Positions 16,850-24,680 are shown, counted from the first letter of the stretch. The stretch is 64,000 nt of DNA from Aminipila butyrica (GCF_010669305.1 NZ_CP048649.1:1984001-2048000); one strand, 5' to 3'. Notes: generated from the letters alone by a model not told the origin. Numbers and translations: made by a program.

Positions 16850-18982
16850 TTATTGCGCCTGAATTTTAAACCGGTTTACCAGTTGATTCATCCTTTCCGC
16901 TTGATCGGCTAATTCTTCGCTGGCAGCGGCACTCTCCTCCGCGGTAGCGGCATTGGTCTGAACAATAGCTGCAATCTGGTCTACTCCCAAGGTGATCTCC
17001 TGAATCTGCATGGCCTGTTTTTCTGAGGCCTGAGCAATTTGTCCCGCAGATTCAACCAGCTTTTCTGTAGACTGAGCGACTTCACCAATGGTCTTCACCG
17101 TCTCATCTGCTACTCGAGAGCCGTTTTCAATGGCAGCAATGGTACTGCCAATAAGTTCTGTGGTATTCTGAGCAGCTTCGGCGGACTTGGCTGCCAGATT
17201 TCGCACTTCATCGGCCACTACGGCAAAGCCCTTTCCCGCTGCGCCTGCCCTAGCTGCCTCTACAGCGGCATTTAACGCCAAGATATTGGTCTGAAAAGCA
17301 ATGTCATCAATGGTCTTAATGATTTTGCTGATTTCGTTAGCCGAATCAGATATGTCTCCCATCGCTGCTGTCATTTCTGTCAGCTGTGCAGTACCAGCAG
17401 CCAAGGCTTTTCCGGCTTTGCTGGCCACTTGATCAGAGTCCTTGGCATAGTCTGCTGTTCCGCGGATTCCTTCTGCAATCTCTGCAATGGTGGCGGACAA
17501 TTCCTCAATCGAAGAAGCTTGCTCTGTCGCGCCTTGAGAGAGCGCCTGGGCCCCATCAGATACCTGACTGCTGCTGCTCCCCACTTGGGTGGAAGCATAA
17601 TCAATCTCCTGTATCGCTGCGCTCAGATTGGCCTTAATGCTGTCAAACATTTGACACAATTTCGCATACTCCCCTACATACTTGTCGGCACACCGGCTCT
17701 GAGTAGTAAAATCCCCCTCAGAAATCTGCTCCAGAGTCAGCACCACGTCACCGATGATTTGCCGCATGTTGTCCGACATGTGATGAAAGTCGGTAGTCAA
17801 TGCTCCAATCTCGTCATTGCGATCTACATTTAATTCTAATTGAAAATCTCCCTGCGTGATCTGACGAGCTGCTGCCACCATGCGTTGAAGCGGTTTCAAT
17901 GCCTTATTTACCACCATAGCGATGATGAATCCAATCACGATTAACGCGACCACCATCAGTGCTACTTGCAGGCAGACAAAGCCGATGATTGGTCCATAGA
18001 TTTCCTGCTGAGAAATCCCCACCATAGACCACCAAGTCTGATTGTCCAGCTGGATAGGGTTGAAGAAACACAACTCCATTTCCCCTTCTTTATCTACCAG
18101 TTTTATATAGAAAGCTTTTCCCTTACTCAGGTTTTCTTGTAAATCTTCAAAACGTCTGCCCTCTTCGTACTTTTCCTTCAGATTATGGCCGATGCGTTCC
18201 AGATTTACCGGGTCGTAAACAACATTCTGTCCATCACTATAGATGGTAAAAAATACAGAACTATATTTGCTGTTGAGGTTCTCTTTAAAAGCAGAAAAAA
18301 TATTAATATCAATATCCGCCGTTACTACGCCTACACACTCCTCTCCCACCAAAATGGGATAAGTCACTGTAATCATTTGGATACCATTGTCCTCATACGC
18401 TTCGGTTAAGTGGACCTGTTTTGTCTTTTGTGCTACGGCATAGTATTCTTCGTCGCAATAGTCTTCATATACACCGTAACTCTGTACGGTATCTGTCACG
18501 GCACCCGTACTTCCCAAATACAACGTATAGTCTCTTATATTGCTGTCAAAGGCATAGGGTTCAAAGAACACGCCCATACCAGCAATATCCGGGCTATTTT
18601 CCAAATTGTTGCGGATTGTTTCAATGGAATAGTCCTCGATGGCCTTCGCCTGGCTGGACATAGGAGTCCCATAGAGCTGGCTTGCAGCCTGTCCCTCCCT
18701 GTTTTCATTTTTCTCCATGCTGCTTCCGATGTAGGCTGCCAACAGCAAGCCGACTTTCTCAGATTCCTTAAAGGCGCCGTTGGCAATAACTGAATTTACC
18801 TGGGCCGTACTGGCTATCTCAGAGGTAATGGCATTGCTCATCTGTTTATAGGTATTTACGGATGATGCAGCAATAAAGATGGCAAAAATCAAGACCAACA
18901 GGAGTACCACCGTGCGGGTTAGACTGGTGGCTAGCTTTTTTTCTTTTTCCTCTCGACTACTTCTTTTACTGATGATATTCAT
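16850..18982 (-). CDS. Methyl-accepting chemotaxis protein with dCACHE sensor
   Basis: 710 residues from ATG 18982, which follows AGGAGG at good spacing. Layout: membrane helix (about 16-38), extracellular dCACHE-type sensor ending in VGVVTADIDINIF, second helix (about 325-347), HAMP, then the signalling helices with the conserved tip IDDIAFQTNILALNAAVEAA and GKGFAVVADEVRNLA. There is no C-terminal CheR pentapeptide. Signals through CheW/CheA, which are not in this window. The gene has its own promoter (19286-19314) and a leader carrying an antitermination element like that of the BMC operon, so expression is probably tied to the BMC substrate. Confidence 0.95.
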   Translation of the reverse strand: MNIISKRSSREEKEKKLATSLTRTVVLLLVLIFAIFIAASSVNTYKQMSNAITSEIASTAQVNSVIANGAFKESEKVGLLLAAYIGSSMEKNENREGQAASQLYGTPMSSQAKAIEDYSIETIRNNLENSPDIAGMGVFFEPYAFDSNIRDYTLYLGSTGAVTDTVQSYGVYEDYCDEEYYAVAQKTKQVHLTEAYEDNGIQMITVTYPILVGEECVGVVTADIDINIFSAFKENLNSKYSSVFFTIYSDGQNVVYDPVNLERIGHNLKEKYEEGRRFEDLQENLSKGKAFYIKLVDKEGEMELCFFNPIQLDNQTWWSMVGISQQEIYGPIIGFVCLQVALMVVALIVIGFIIAMVVNKALKPLQRMVAAARQITQGDFQLELNVDRNDEIGALTTDFHHMSDNMRQIIGDVVLTLEQISEGDFTTQSRCADKYVGEYAKLCQMFDSIKANLSAAIQEIDYASTQVGSSSSQVSDGAQALSQGATEQASSIEELSATIAEIAEGIRGTADYAKDSDQVASKAGKALAAGTAQLTEMTAAMGDISDSANEISKIIKTIDDIAFQTNILALNAAVEAARAGAAGKGFAVVADEVRNLAAKSAEAAQNTTELIGSTIAAIENGSRVADETVKTIGEVAQSTEKLVESAGQIAQASEKQAMQIQEITLGVDQIAAIVQTNAATAEESAAASEELADQAERMNQLVNRFKIQAQ

Positions 18983-19107
18983 TCCCTTTTTTCCTCCTAA
19001 ATCTTGAATGGTCACCCATTCATATTTTTGTTTAGAGCGATCTTTGCACTACAAGGAGAATCAATAAAAAGCCATAGGACTTGCCAAGTCCTGCCCAAAA
19101 TGAATAC

Positions 19108-19211
19108 AAAAAATGCTCCACAACCTAAAAATTAGATATATGGGGCATTGCGTCATGTTCCATATTATTATCCCAATAAACTAAAAAACTTCTGTTAAGC
19201 TGCGTCGCTTA
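19108..19211 (-). promoter_or_regulatory. Tandem-hairpin antitermination element (ANTAR-like) in the chemoreceptor leader
   Basis: Read on the minus strand: hairpin 1 is TAAGC-[GACGCA]-GCTTA (19196-19211) and hairpin 2 is CAT-[GACGCA]-ATG (19146-19157). The 3' arm of hairpin 2 is also the 5' arm of a terminator (AATGCCCCA with TGGAGCATT and six T, 19108-19149), so the two are mutually exclusive. EutV targets have the consensus AGC-[AANGRR]-GCU with the same arrangement; here loop position 1 is G, and A2 and G4 are present. Inference from structure; no ANTAR protein is encoded in the window. Confidence 0.6.
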
Positions 19212-19285
19212 CGAGAAAATAAGTGCTCCACCCTCTGCTGGATTTGCTTCAGGCTTCTGCGTTCAAGATACGGGATATTTTCTTT

Positions 19286-19314
19286 ATAATACCATATCAG
19301 CCTTCATTTAGCAA
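19286..19314 (-). promoter_or_regulatory. Sigma-A promoter of the chemoreceptor gene
   Basis: On the minus strand TTGCTA (-35, 19309-19314) and TATTAT (-10, 19286-19291) are separated by 17 bases. Transcription would start near 19279, so the antitermination element is fully inside the leader. Confidence 0.7.
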
Positions 19315-19388
19315 TTATGAAAATTTCCAAAATCTAGATAAATGAACTTCATCCATATAAAAAAAATTTGGCTTTTCTCCTGGCACAC

Positions 19389-19415
19389 AAAAAGACAGCC
19401 CGGATGGGCTGTCTT
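19389..19415 (-). terminator. Terminator at the end of the BMC operon
   Basis: AGACAGCCC-ATCC-GGGCTGTCT followed by TTTTG on the minus strand, 31 bases after the BMC-H stop. It separates the BMC operon from the chemoreceptor transcript. Confidence 0.92.
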
Positions 19416-19445
19416 CTCCTTTTGCTGACATACGTCCAGCTGTCC

Positions 19446-19730
19446 TTATTTTTCCTTTACTGCTGGCAAAATGGTCTCTACTTCAGCATGTGGTCTAGGG
19501 ATTACATGTACAGAAATCAGCTCGCCAACTCTCTGCGCTGCTGCTGCACCGGCATCTGTAGCAGCCTTAACAGCTCCTACATCTCCTCTTACCATAACAG
19601 TTACCAGTCCGCCGCCTACGAATTCCTTACCGATCAGCGTTACGTTTGCTGCCTTTACCATCGCATCTGCTGCTTCGATAGAACCTACTAAACCCTTTGT
19701 TTCAATCATTCCTAATGCATCATATTTCAT
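19446..19730 (-). CDS. BMC-H shell protein (PduA/EutM-like)
   Basis: 94 residues, single BMC domain, starting at ATG 19730 behind AGGAGG. The opening ALGMIETKGLVGSIEAADAMVKAANV and the pore-region KEFVGGGLVTVMVRGDVGAVKAATDAG are typical of hexamer-forming facet proteins such as PduA, PduJ and EutM. Hexamers tile the facets of the microcompartment and their central pores admit small polar substrates. Last gene of the five-gene operon and its only hexamer-type shell gene. Confidence 0.95.
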   Translation of the reverse strand: MKYDALGMIETKGLVGSIEAADAMVKAANVTLIGKEFVGGGLVTVMVRGDVGAVKAATDAGAAAAQRVGELISVHVIPRPHAEVETILPAVKEK

Positions 19731-19777
19731 TTTTAAATCCTCCTAAAAATTCATTTTATTTTTTGATATCAATAAAT

Positions 19778-20425
19778 TTATTTTACAATAGTAATCTTTG
19801 CGGATGAACCAAGCCCCATAGCGTTGGCTTCTTCCGTATCTAAGTGACATTCCAGGGCGGACGCATCATTGGCCCGTACCGCTACATTGCTGTAGATACC
19901 GCCCTTTGGTCCTCCTGCCTTGATGCTCACCGTCTGCCCATCTGCTACACCAAAACGCTGAGCGTCTGCCGGTGTCATGTGAATGTGTCTCTGAGCAACA
20001 ATTAAGCCCTCTGTGGTCTGCACAGAACCCTTCGGCCCGATGATGGTGATTCCCGGCGTACCGGTCAGTTCACCTGACAGCCTGGCCTGAGCGGGTACGC
20101 CCAGCTTAAAGCAGTCTCCTGTCAGCACTTCTACCTGGGTCTTGCTTCTTACCGGTCCTAATACCCGGACCTTTTCAATCGCTCCCTTTGGACCGCAGAT
20201 GGTCACCGTCTCCTTGCAGGCATATTGCCCTGGCTGAGACAGCTCCTTCATCTTGGTCAACTGGCAGCCTTCGCCAAACAAGCTGTTTAAATCGGACTGA
20301 GAAAGGTGGATGTGCCTGTTTGAAACCCCTACCGGAATCTCATTGCTTTCCTGCTGCGCCTGTCTGGCGATACTGCTTTGTACAGCTTCCAGTAAAAGTT
20401 TTAATACAGCTTCACTTTTATCCAT
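19778..20425 (-). CDS. pduL: Phosphate propanoyltransferase/phosphotransacylase PduL
   Basis: 215 residues. Converts acyl-CoA to acyl phosphate inside a microcompartment, recycling CoA. The two zinc-binding repeats are visible as VSNRHIHLSQSDL and VAQRHIHMTPADA, with a third metal ligand in ALECHLDTEEANA. The N-terminal segment DKSEAVLKLLLEAVQSSIAR is a short amphipathic helix followed by a polar linker, the usual form of an encapsulation peptide. ATG 20425 starts one base after the aldehyde dehydrogenase stop codon, indicating tight coupling. Confidence 0.95.
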   Translation of the reverse strand: MDKSEAVLKLLLEAVQSSIARQAQQESNEIPVGVSNRHIHLSQSDLNSLFGEGCQLTKMKELSQPGQYACKETVTICGPKGAIEKVRVLGPVRSKTQVEVLTGDCFKLGVPAQARLSGELTGTPGITIIGPKGSVQTTEGLIVAQRHIHMTPADAQRFGVADGQTVSIKAGGPKGGIYSNVAVRANDASALECHLDTEEANAMGLGSSAKITIVK

Positions 20426-20426
20426 C

Positions 20427-21956
20427 TTACTCTCCTTTCATCGCATTTACTAAGTGGTTTACTAAATCCATCAAATCATCCTGGGTAATTTCTCGTTCCT
20501 GGGAAACTCCGCAGCTGCCGCAGGTTGTGGAAGATACACCGCTTCCGCCGCAGCTTCCAGTGATTTCTGGGTGGTTGAAGGTTGCATCATCTGCTGCCAG
20601 AGTTGCGCAGTCCTTTAGGCCATATGCGACTTTTTTAATATTTACTAGGTGCATCGGCGTTACATTTTCGGAGGTAGAGCTTCCGCCCCACGTTCCGCAG
20701 CCCAGGGTGAAGGCTGGCATCAGTCCTGTGCTGGCACCTGTTCCCCCCATGCTTCCGCCGGTGTTTACCAGAATTCTAGAAGCCGGCTTAGCTGCAAACT
20801 TCATAACGATATCTCGATCTTCTGTGTGCAAGCTCATGGTGTGACCGATGCCGTTTTGCAGCAATGCGATGCTCAACTCACAAGCTTCATGCCAATCTTT
20901 TACGGTGTAGAAACCTAATACACAAGTCAGCTTTTCAAAAGAAAGGGGATATCCGTCACCTACGCCGCCCTGCTCCCCAATCAGCACTCTGGTTCCAGCT
21001 GGAATGCTGATGCCTGCGCCCTCGGCGATAACCTCAGCAGATCGTCCTACAAACTTGGCGTTCATGGCATGGCCGTTCTTGAACAGCAGCTTGCAAACCT
21101 TGGCGGTTTCTTCTGCTGTCATGAAGTATCCACCTTGGTTCTTGAACTCTGCTACGACTGCATCCCGGTTGCACTCTTCGCAGATAATGGACTGCTCTGA
21201 TGCACAGATGGTACCGTTATCAAAGGTCTTGCTGGCCATGATATTAGTAACAGCCTTCTGAATGTTTGCCGTTCTTTCAATGTAAGCCGGAGAGTTTCCT
21301 GCACCTACACCTAATGCCGGCTTACCTGCACTGTATGCAGCCTTGACCATACCTGGACCTCCGGTGGCGATGATGATGGCTACTTCCTTAGCGTGCATCA
21401 GCTCGTCTGTGGCTGCCATGGATGGCATGGAGATACAGCTGATACAGTTTTCAGGTGCCCCTGCCTCTACGGCTGCCTTGTACATCAGTTCCGTAGCCTT
21501 CATGGTACACTTTGCTGCGGAAGGATGCGGAGAGAATACGATGGCATTTCTTGCCTTAAGGGCAATCATGGCCTTATAGATTACGGTGGAAGTCGGGTTA
21601 GTGGATGGAATGATACCCATTACCAGACCCACTGGATCAGCTACCTCTATAATCTGATTTACTACATCTTCCTGAATCACACCAATCGTCTTCATGTCTT
21701 TGATTGCGTTATACAAGATAGTGGATGCCAGATGGTTCTTATAGGTCTTATCTGCCGCCTTACCAAATCCGGTCTCTTCCACCGCCATCTGTGCCAGGCA
21801 TACTGCATTTTCCTCCGCTACTCGAACCATGTTTTTCAGAATCTTGTCAATCTGTTCTCCTGTGTAGGCAGCCAGTTTGTCAGTAGCCACTTTACCCAGA
21901 CGAGCCAGATTTCTCACCTCTTGTACGGAACGTAAATCATAATCAAAATTTTCCAT
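20427..21956 (-). CDS. CoA-acylating aldehyde dehydrogenase (PduP/EutE-like) with C-terminal targeting-like tail
   Basis: 509 residues, ATG 21956. Oxidises an aldehyde to acyl-CoA with NAD+. The catalytic cysteine is C251 in DNGTICASEQSII; the Rossmann part contains IIATGGPGMVKAAYS and the core ends with GCGTWGGSSTSENVTP. A tail from about residue 467 is unusual: a Gly/Ser/Cys-rich linker (GSCGGSGVSSTTCGSCG) followed by an amphipathic helix (TQDDLMDLVNHLVNAMKG) that looks like an encapsulation peptide at the C-terminus rather than the N-terminus as in PduP. Which aldehyde is used is not known. Confidence 0.93.
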   Translation of the reverse strand: MENFDYDLRSVQEVRNLARLGKVATDKLAAYTGEQIDKILKNMVRVAEENAVCLAQMAVEETGFGKAADKTYKNHLASTILYNAIKDMKTIGVIQEDVVNQIIEVADPVGLVMGIIPSTNPTSTVIYKAMIALKARNAIVFSPHPSAAKCTMKATELMYKAAVEAGAPENCISCISMPSMAATDELMHAKEVAIIIATGGPGMVKAAYSAGKPALGVGAGNSPAYIERTANIQKAVTNIMASKTFDNGTICASEQSIICEECNRDAVVAEFKNQGGYFMTAEETAKVCKLLFKNGHAMNAKFVGRSAEVIAEGAGISIPAGTRVLIGEQGGVGDGYPLSFEKLTCVLGFYTVKDWHEACELSIALLQNGIGHTMSLHTEDRDIVMKFAAKPASRILVNTGGSMGGTGASTGLMPAFTLGCGTWGGSSTSENVTPMHLVNIKKVAYGLKDCATLAADDATFNHPEITGSCGGSGVSSTTCGSCGVSQEREITQDDLMDLVNHLVNAMKGE

Positions 21957-22000
21957 TTTAATCGTTCTCCCTTCTTCTTTCTCTTTCGCATGATAATATT

Positions 22001-22549
22001 TTAGAATAATGACGGAATTAATCTGTCGGATGGGGATGGAATCACTTCGGAGTTGACCAGCAGGCCCTTCTCCTCGGCGATGCTCTTTCCCGCTTCCTCT
22101 CCAGTCTCCACCGCCGCTACGTCTCCGGTAAAAGTAAAGAAGGCTTTCCCTCCTATCCCGTTACCCAGGCGCAGCTCCAGCGGTTCTAAGTCAGCTGACT
22201 TTAAGATGGCATCGGCTGCGATAACCATGGTAGACATGGAAAACGATTCCATTATTCCCAATGCCTGAATCCGCTCCGGCATAGTAGATCCGGTGATAGC
22301 TGGAAAAACCTCTGGATGTACATTGGGAATCACAATGGAATCCACCCAGTACTCTCCTGCTACTCGTTCACCTACCTGCACGGAATCTTCTACCGCCGCT
22401 ACGTCTCCGTGAACGATGGTAATATATTTTCCAGGACATGTGCTGCTGGCTGTTACAATCTCTACATCTGAAATCTTTACCATCTGGTCCGCTGCGTAAA
22501 TGCCTCGGGCAATACTTGTAAATTCAACCATTCCTATTGCGTTTGCCAT
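22001..22549 (-). CDS. pduT: Tandem-BMC-domain shell protein, PduT-like
   Basis: 182 residues with two BMC domains: AIGMVEFTSIARGIYAAD starts the first and ALGIMESFSMSTMVIAAD the second, each closing with a GDVAAVE segment. C38 in SSTCPGKY is at the position where PduT trimers hold a [4Fe-4S] cluster in the central pore. That cluster is thought to pass electrons across the shell together with PduS, encoded immediately upstream (one base between stop and start). Two BMC domains plus the cysteine make PduT more likely than EutL or PduB. Confidence 0.93.
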   Translation of the reverse strand: MANAIGMVEFTSIARGIYAADQMVKISDVEIVTASSTCPGKYITIVHGDVAAVEDSVQVGERVAGEYWVDSIVIPNVHPEVFPAITGSTMPERIQALGIMESFSMSTMVIAADAILKSADLEPLELRLGNGIGGKAFFTFTGDVAAVETGEEAGKSIAEEKGLLVNSEVIPSPSDRLIPSLF

Positions 22550-22550
22550 C

Positions 22551-23879
22551 TTAACCCCTCCTTATTGCAATGTATCCATTGCCGCATTCGGTTACCGTCC
22601 CGGAAATGCTTGCATGAATGGCAGCTCCCAGACTATCTGCTGGAATCTGTCCAATCTTCTGTCCAACCTCTACTCGGTCGCCTACCTGTACCACCGCTTC
22701 TGCCGGTGCACCTACATGCTGCCGGGTAGCGATGTGCACTTCCTGGACCTGCAAAGGACATTCTGCCATCGGTGCCGGCTTATCAAAGTCTCGAAGGCCA
22801 ATTCTAGCAATCAGGCGCTTACTTGGCAGCTTGCGCATTTCTCTTGGGCCTCTGGCTTCAAATACGTCCTTGGTCGGCTTATACCGCATCCCCTTCTCTA
22901 ACAGCATGTCCCGGAAGTAGTTGTTGGCTGCTTTCGGATACAGGCCAATCGGACAGGCAAACAGCTCACATAGGTTGCACTGACAGCATAACTGAGCGAT
23001 GCCCTTTTCCTCCAGGTTATCGGATTTATAGCCTAAAGCCCGCATCATTTTATGGGGCTGCATATCGTGACCTATCAGATATCTCGGACACATGTCCGTA
23101 CACATTCTGCACTGCTCGCAGGTGGCCCGATTGATTCGCTTGCTCTGCTCTTTCGAGGCAGACTTGCGCTGAATCAGCAGGTGATGTTTCTTCAAGATCA
23201 CAAAGCCTTTTGTCTTCTTCGTCACATAGCCATCTGTTCCGGCCATTACCGGTCCCATCATCGGACCGCCGTCGATAACGGTGTAGTCATCGAAGTTTTC
23301 AATGCCGCTGAGCTTGAGTACATCAATAATTGGTGTTCCAACTGGTACTTTTACGGTCAACCGCTGAGGGATATCTCCCGCCAAGGTCAGATACGTTTCC
23401 GTTACCGCTTTTCCCTCCATGGCGTAGTAGATGTTGAGGGCTGTCTCCGAGTTGATTACCACGCAGCCTACCTGAATCGGAATGCCTACTTCTGGTACCA
23501 CCCGTCCAGTCAGCTCATATACCAGCACCTGCTCGTCCCCCGCCGGATAAATATCTGGCAGCAGACCAATTTCTACGTAATCCTCTACGTGCAGGGCTTT
23601 AATTCGTTCTTCCAATAGGTCAATGACGTCTTTGTGTTTTCCTTTTATTCCGAGGATGGCTTTCTTTGCTTCCACCTGTCTGCCTGCGGCTTCAAAGCCT
23701 TTGATAATCTCGTCTGGAAACAGAGCCATCAGCTGCTGGTCTACTCGTAGAAGCGGCTCGCATTCCGCTCCGTTTAGAAGGATATATTCTGCTTTTGACG
23801 CTAATTTCACATGGGTCGGAAATCCTGCTCCACCTGCACCAACGATGCCGGCTTCTTTTACTTGTTCAAGAAGACTCAT
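22551..23879 (-). CDS. pduS: RnfC-like flavo/iron-sulfur NADH dehydrogenase, PduS-like
   Basis: 442 residues from ATG 23879, which has GGAGG 7 bases upstream; the frame stays open for 50 further codons upstream but lacks a ribosome site. Parts: Gly-rich GIVGAGGAGFPTHVKL and NGAECEPLL (FMN/NADH region as in RnfC), an SLBB-type domain, two ferredoxin motifs (CEQCRMCTDMCP and CCQCNLCELFACP), and a C-terminal barrel-sandwich domain (VVQVGDRVEVGQKIG). In Pdu compartments PduS oxidises NADH and feeds PduT or cobalamin reduction. First gene of the operon; no cobalamin enzyme is nearby. Confidence 0.92.
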   Translation of the reverse strand: MSLLEQVKEAGIVGAGGAGFPTHVKLASKAEYILLNGAECEPLLRVDQQLMALFPDEIIKGFEAAGRQVEAKKAILGIKGKHKDVIDLLEERIKALHVEDYVEIGLLPDIYPAGDEQVLVYELTGRVVPEVGIPIQVGCVVINSETALNIYYAMEGKAVTETYLTLAGDIPQRLTVKVPVGTPIIDVLKLSGIENFDDYTVIDGGPMMGPVMAGTDGYVTKKTKGFVILKKHHLLIQRKSASKEQSKRINRATCEQCRMCTDMCPRYLIGHDMQPHKMMRALGYKSDNLEEKGIAQLCCQCNLCELFACPIGLYPKAANNYFRDMLLEKGMRYKPTKDVFEARGPREMRKLPSKRLIARIGLRDFDKPAPMAECPLQVQEVHIATRQHVGAPAEAVVQVGDRVEVGQKIGQIPADSLGAAIHASISGTVTECGNGYIAIRRG

Positions 23880-24075
23880 TCTTTCTACCTCCGTTCGTTT
23901 ATTCCTGTCTTCCTCTTTTAATGGGCCATCTTTTAGAAGGCTCCTCCATTTAACTTTGTCTTTAATTTCATCCTTTAAATCCTTTCTCTTAAATGTCGCA
24001 CGAGGTGCTTCGCTGTTTCCGGCGTTCACCCCTCATACAGACTAAGGGGGTATTGTAAATTGAAATCATATATAT

Positions 24076-24161
24076 AAAAAAGCCCAGAAATAGCCTGTTA
24101 TGACTAAGTCTGAGCTTCATCGCCTCAGTTGTGCACTCTGTACTTCTTCGTGAAGATACAG
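24076..24161 (-). promoter_or_regulatory. Second tandem-hairpin antitermination element in the BMC leader
   Basis: Minus strand: hairpin 1 CTGTA-CTTC-[ACGAA]-GAAG-TACAG (24138-24161, one bulge) and hairpin 2 CTGA-GC-[GATGAA]-GC-TCAG (24110-24128, one bulge). The 3' arm of hairpin 2 is reused as the 5' arm of a terminator, AGCTCAGA with TCTGGGCT and six T (24076-24116). The loop GATGAA fits the EutV hexaloop AANGRR except at position 1; loop 1 is a 5-base variant. Less certain than the first element. Confidence 0.48.
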
Positions 24162-24409
24162 CTTCTATGAAATTTTTAATTAAATAAAGTCAAACTGTAC
24201 TGTCATTCTCTAGGCTCTGTATGGATGAACAATTCGTCGTTCACTCCGTCAGCAATCATTATTCACATTAAGTTCAGCCTAAAAGTTCTCTCTGAACAAT
24301 TTTTAAGCTGAAAGCCTTTTCCGTCGCCCTTGACTACACTGCTCTAGGAAAACGATGTCCGGCGGTATCTTTATCAATCCTTAATTGAAAACATCCTTTA
24401 CAGCCCGAT

Positions 24410-24492
24410 AAAAAAGCGCACCCAAATATCTCATTCAGGTGCGCTGCGTCACGTCACTGTTGTTTCTAGAAACACACTACGGCGTGTCGTTT
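24410..24492 (-). promoter_or_regulatory. First tandem-hairpin antitermination element in the BMC leader
   Basis: Minus strand: hairpin 1 AAAC-ACAC-[GCCGTA]-GTGT-GTTT (24470-24492, one bulged G) and hairpin 2 CGT-[GACGCA]-GCG (24442-24453). The 3' side of hairpin 2 is part of the terminator stem GCGCACC/GGTGCGC with six T (24410-24444). The GACGCA loop is identical to both loops of the chemoreceptor leader. Arrangement matches the ANTAR dual-hairpin mechanism known for EutV; the trans-acting factor is not in the window. Confidence 0.6.
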
Positions 24493-24501
24493 CATGAATT
24501 A

Positions 24502-24530
24502 ATCATACAATGGGGAGCAGATTTTGTCAA
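24502..24530 (-). promoter_or_regulatory. Consensus sigma-A promoter of the BMC operon
   Basis: On the minus strand TTGACA (-35, 24525-24530) and TATGAT (-10, 24502-24507) are separated by 17 bases. Near-ideal strength suggests that control is exerted after initiation, in the leader. Confidence 0.85.
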
Positions 24531-24565
24531 TATATTTTAGGAAAAGTACCCCTGTCGGATTTAGT

Positions 24566-24596
24566 AAAAAAGGCAGTCCCCAAAACATCAACTGCC
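24566..24596 (-). terminator. Orphan minus-strand terminator upstream of the BMC promoter
   Basis: GGCAGT-N13-ACTGCC followed by TTTTTT on the minus strand. The adjacent upstream gene lies on the other strand, so no minus-strand gene feeds it. It could block antisense transcription or end a small RNA. Confidence 0.6.
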
Positions 24597-24651
24597 GTTC
24601 TACGGAATGCTCCCATTTGTGCTCCCATAAATTGTTTTTATCTAAAGACAA

Positions 24652-24680
24652 TATACATTTCCATGGCGGTGTGATATAAT
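24652..24680 (+). promoter_or_regulatory. Extended -10 promoter of the 3-hydroxyacyl-CoA dehydrogenase gene
   Basis: TGATATAAT (extended -10, TATAAT at 24675-24680) with TATACA 17 bases upstream (24652-24657). It lies 67 bases before the chosen start codon. Confidence 0.65.

Larger units (their letters stand above)
18983..19445 (-). other. Region holding the chemoreceptor promoter and structured leader
   Basis: About 460 bases without a gene. It contains the BMC operon terminator (19389-19415), the chemoreceptor promoter (19286-19314), two GACGCA hairpins with a terminator (19108-19211), and near the start codon an imperfect inverted repeat AGGACTTG/CAAGTCCT at 19072-19092. Confidence 0.8.
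23880..24501 (-). other. Long untranslated leader of the BMC operon
   Basis: About 620 bases between the promoter and pduS. It contains two terminators, each preceded by small hairpins (annotated separately), and about 250 bases between them with no clear motif except TGAAC-GACGAATT-GTTCA near 24223-24241. The last 150 bases are open in frame with pduS and encode a charged peptide, but without a ribosome site. Confidence 0.7.

Noticed and set aside
19072..19092. AGGACTTG/CAAGTCCT inverted repeat as a terminator in the chemoreceptor leader
   Set aside because: The loop would be too small and the following bases are only partly T-rich; kept as a possible minor hairpin without a call.
18983..19300. 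Cyclic di-GMP riboswitch in the chemoreceptor leader
   Set aside because: Chemoreceptor leaders often carry them, but the conserved GEMM core sequences are absent; the structure fits a dual-hairpin antiterminator better.
23880..24029. N-terminal extension of PduS to the GTG at 24029
   Set aside because: The frame is open, but GGAGG with correct spacing is before 23879 and the shorter form aligns with the RnfC/PduS start.
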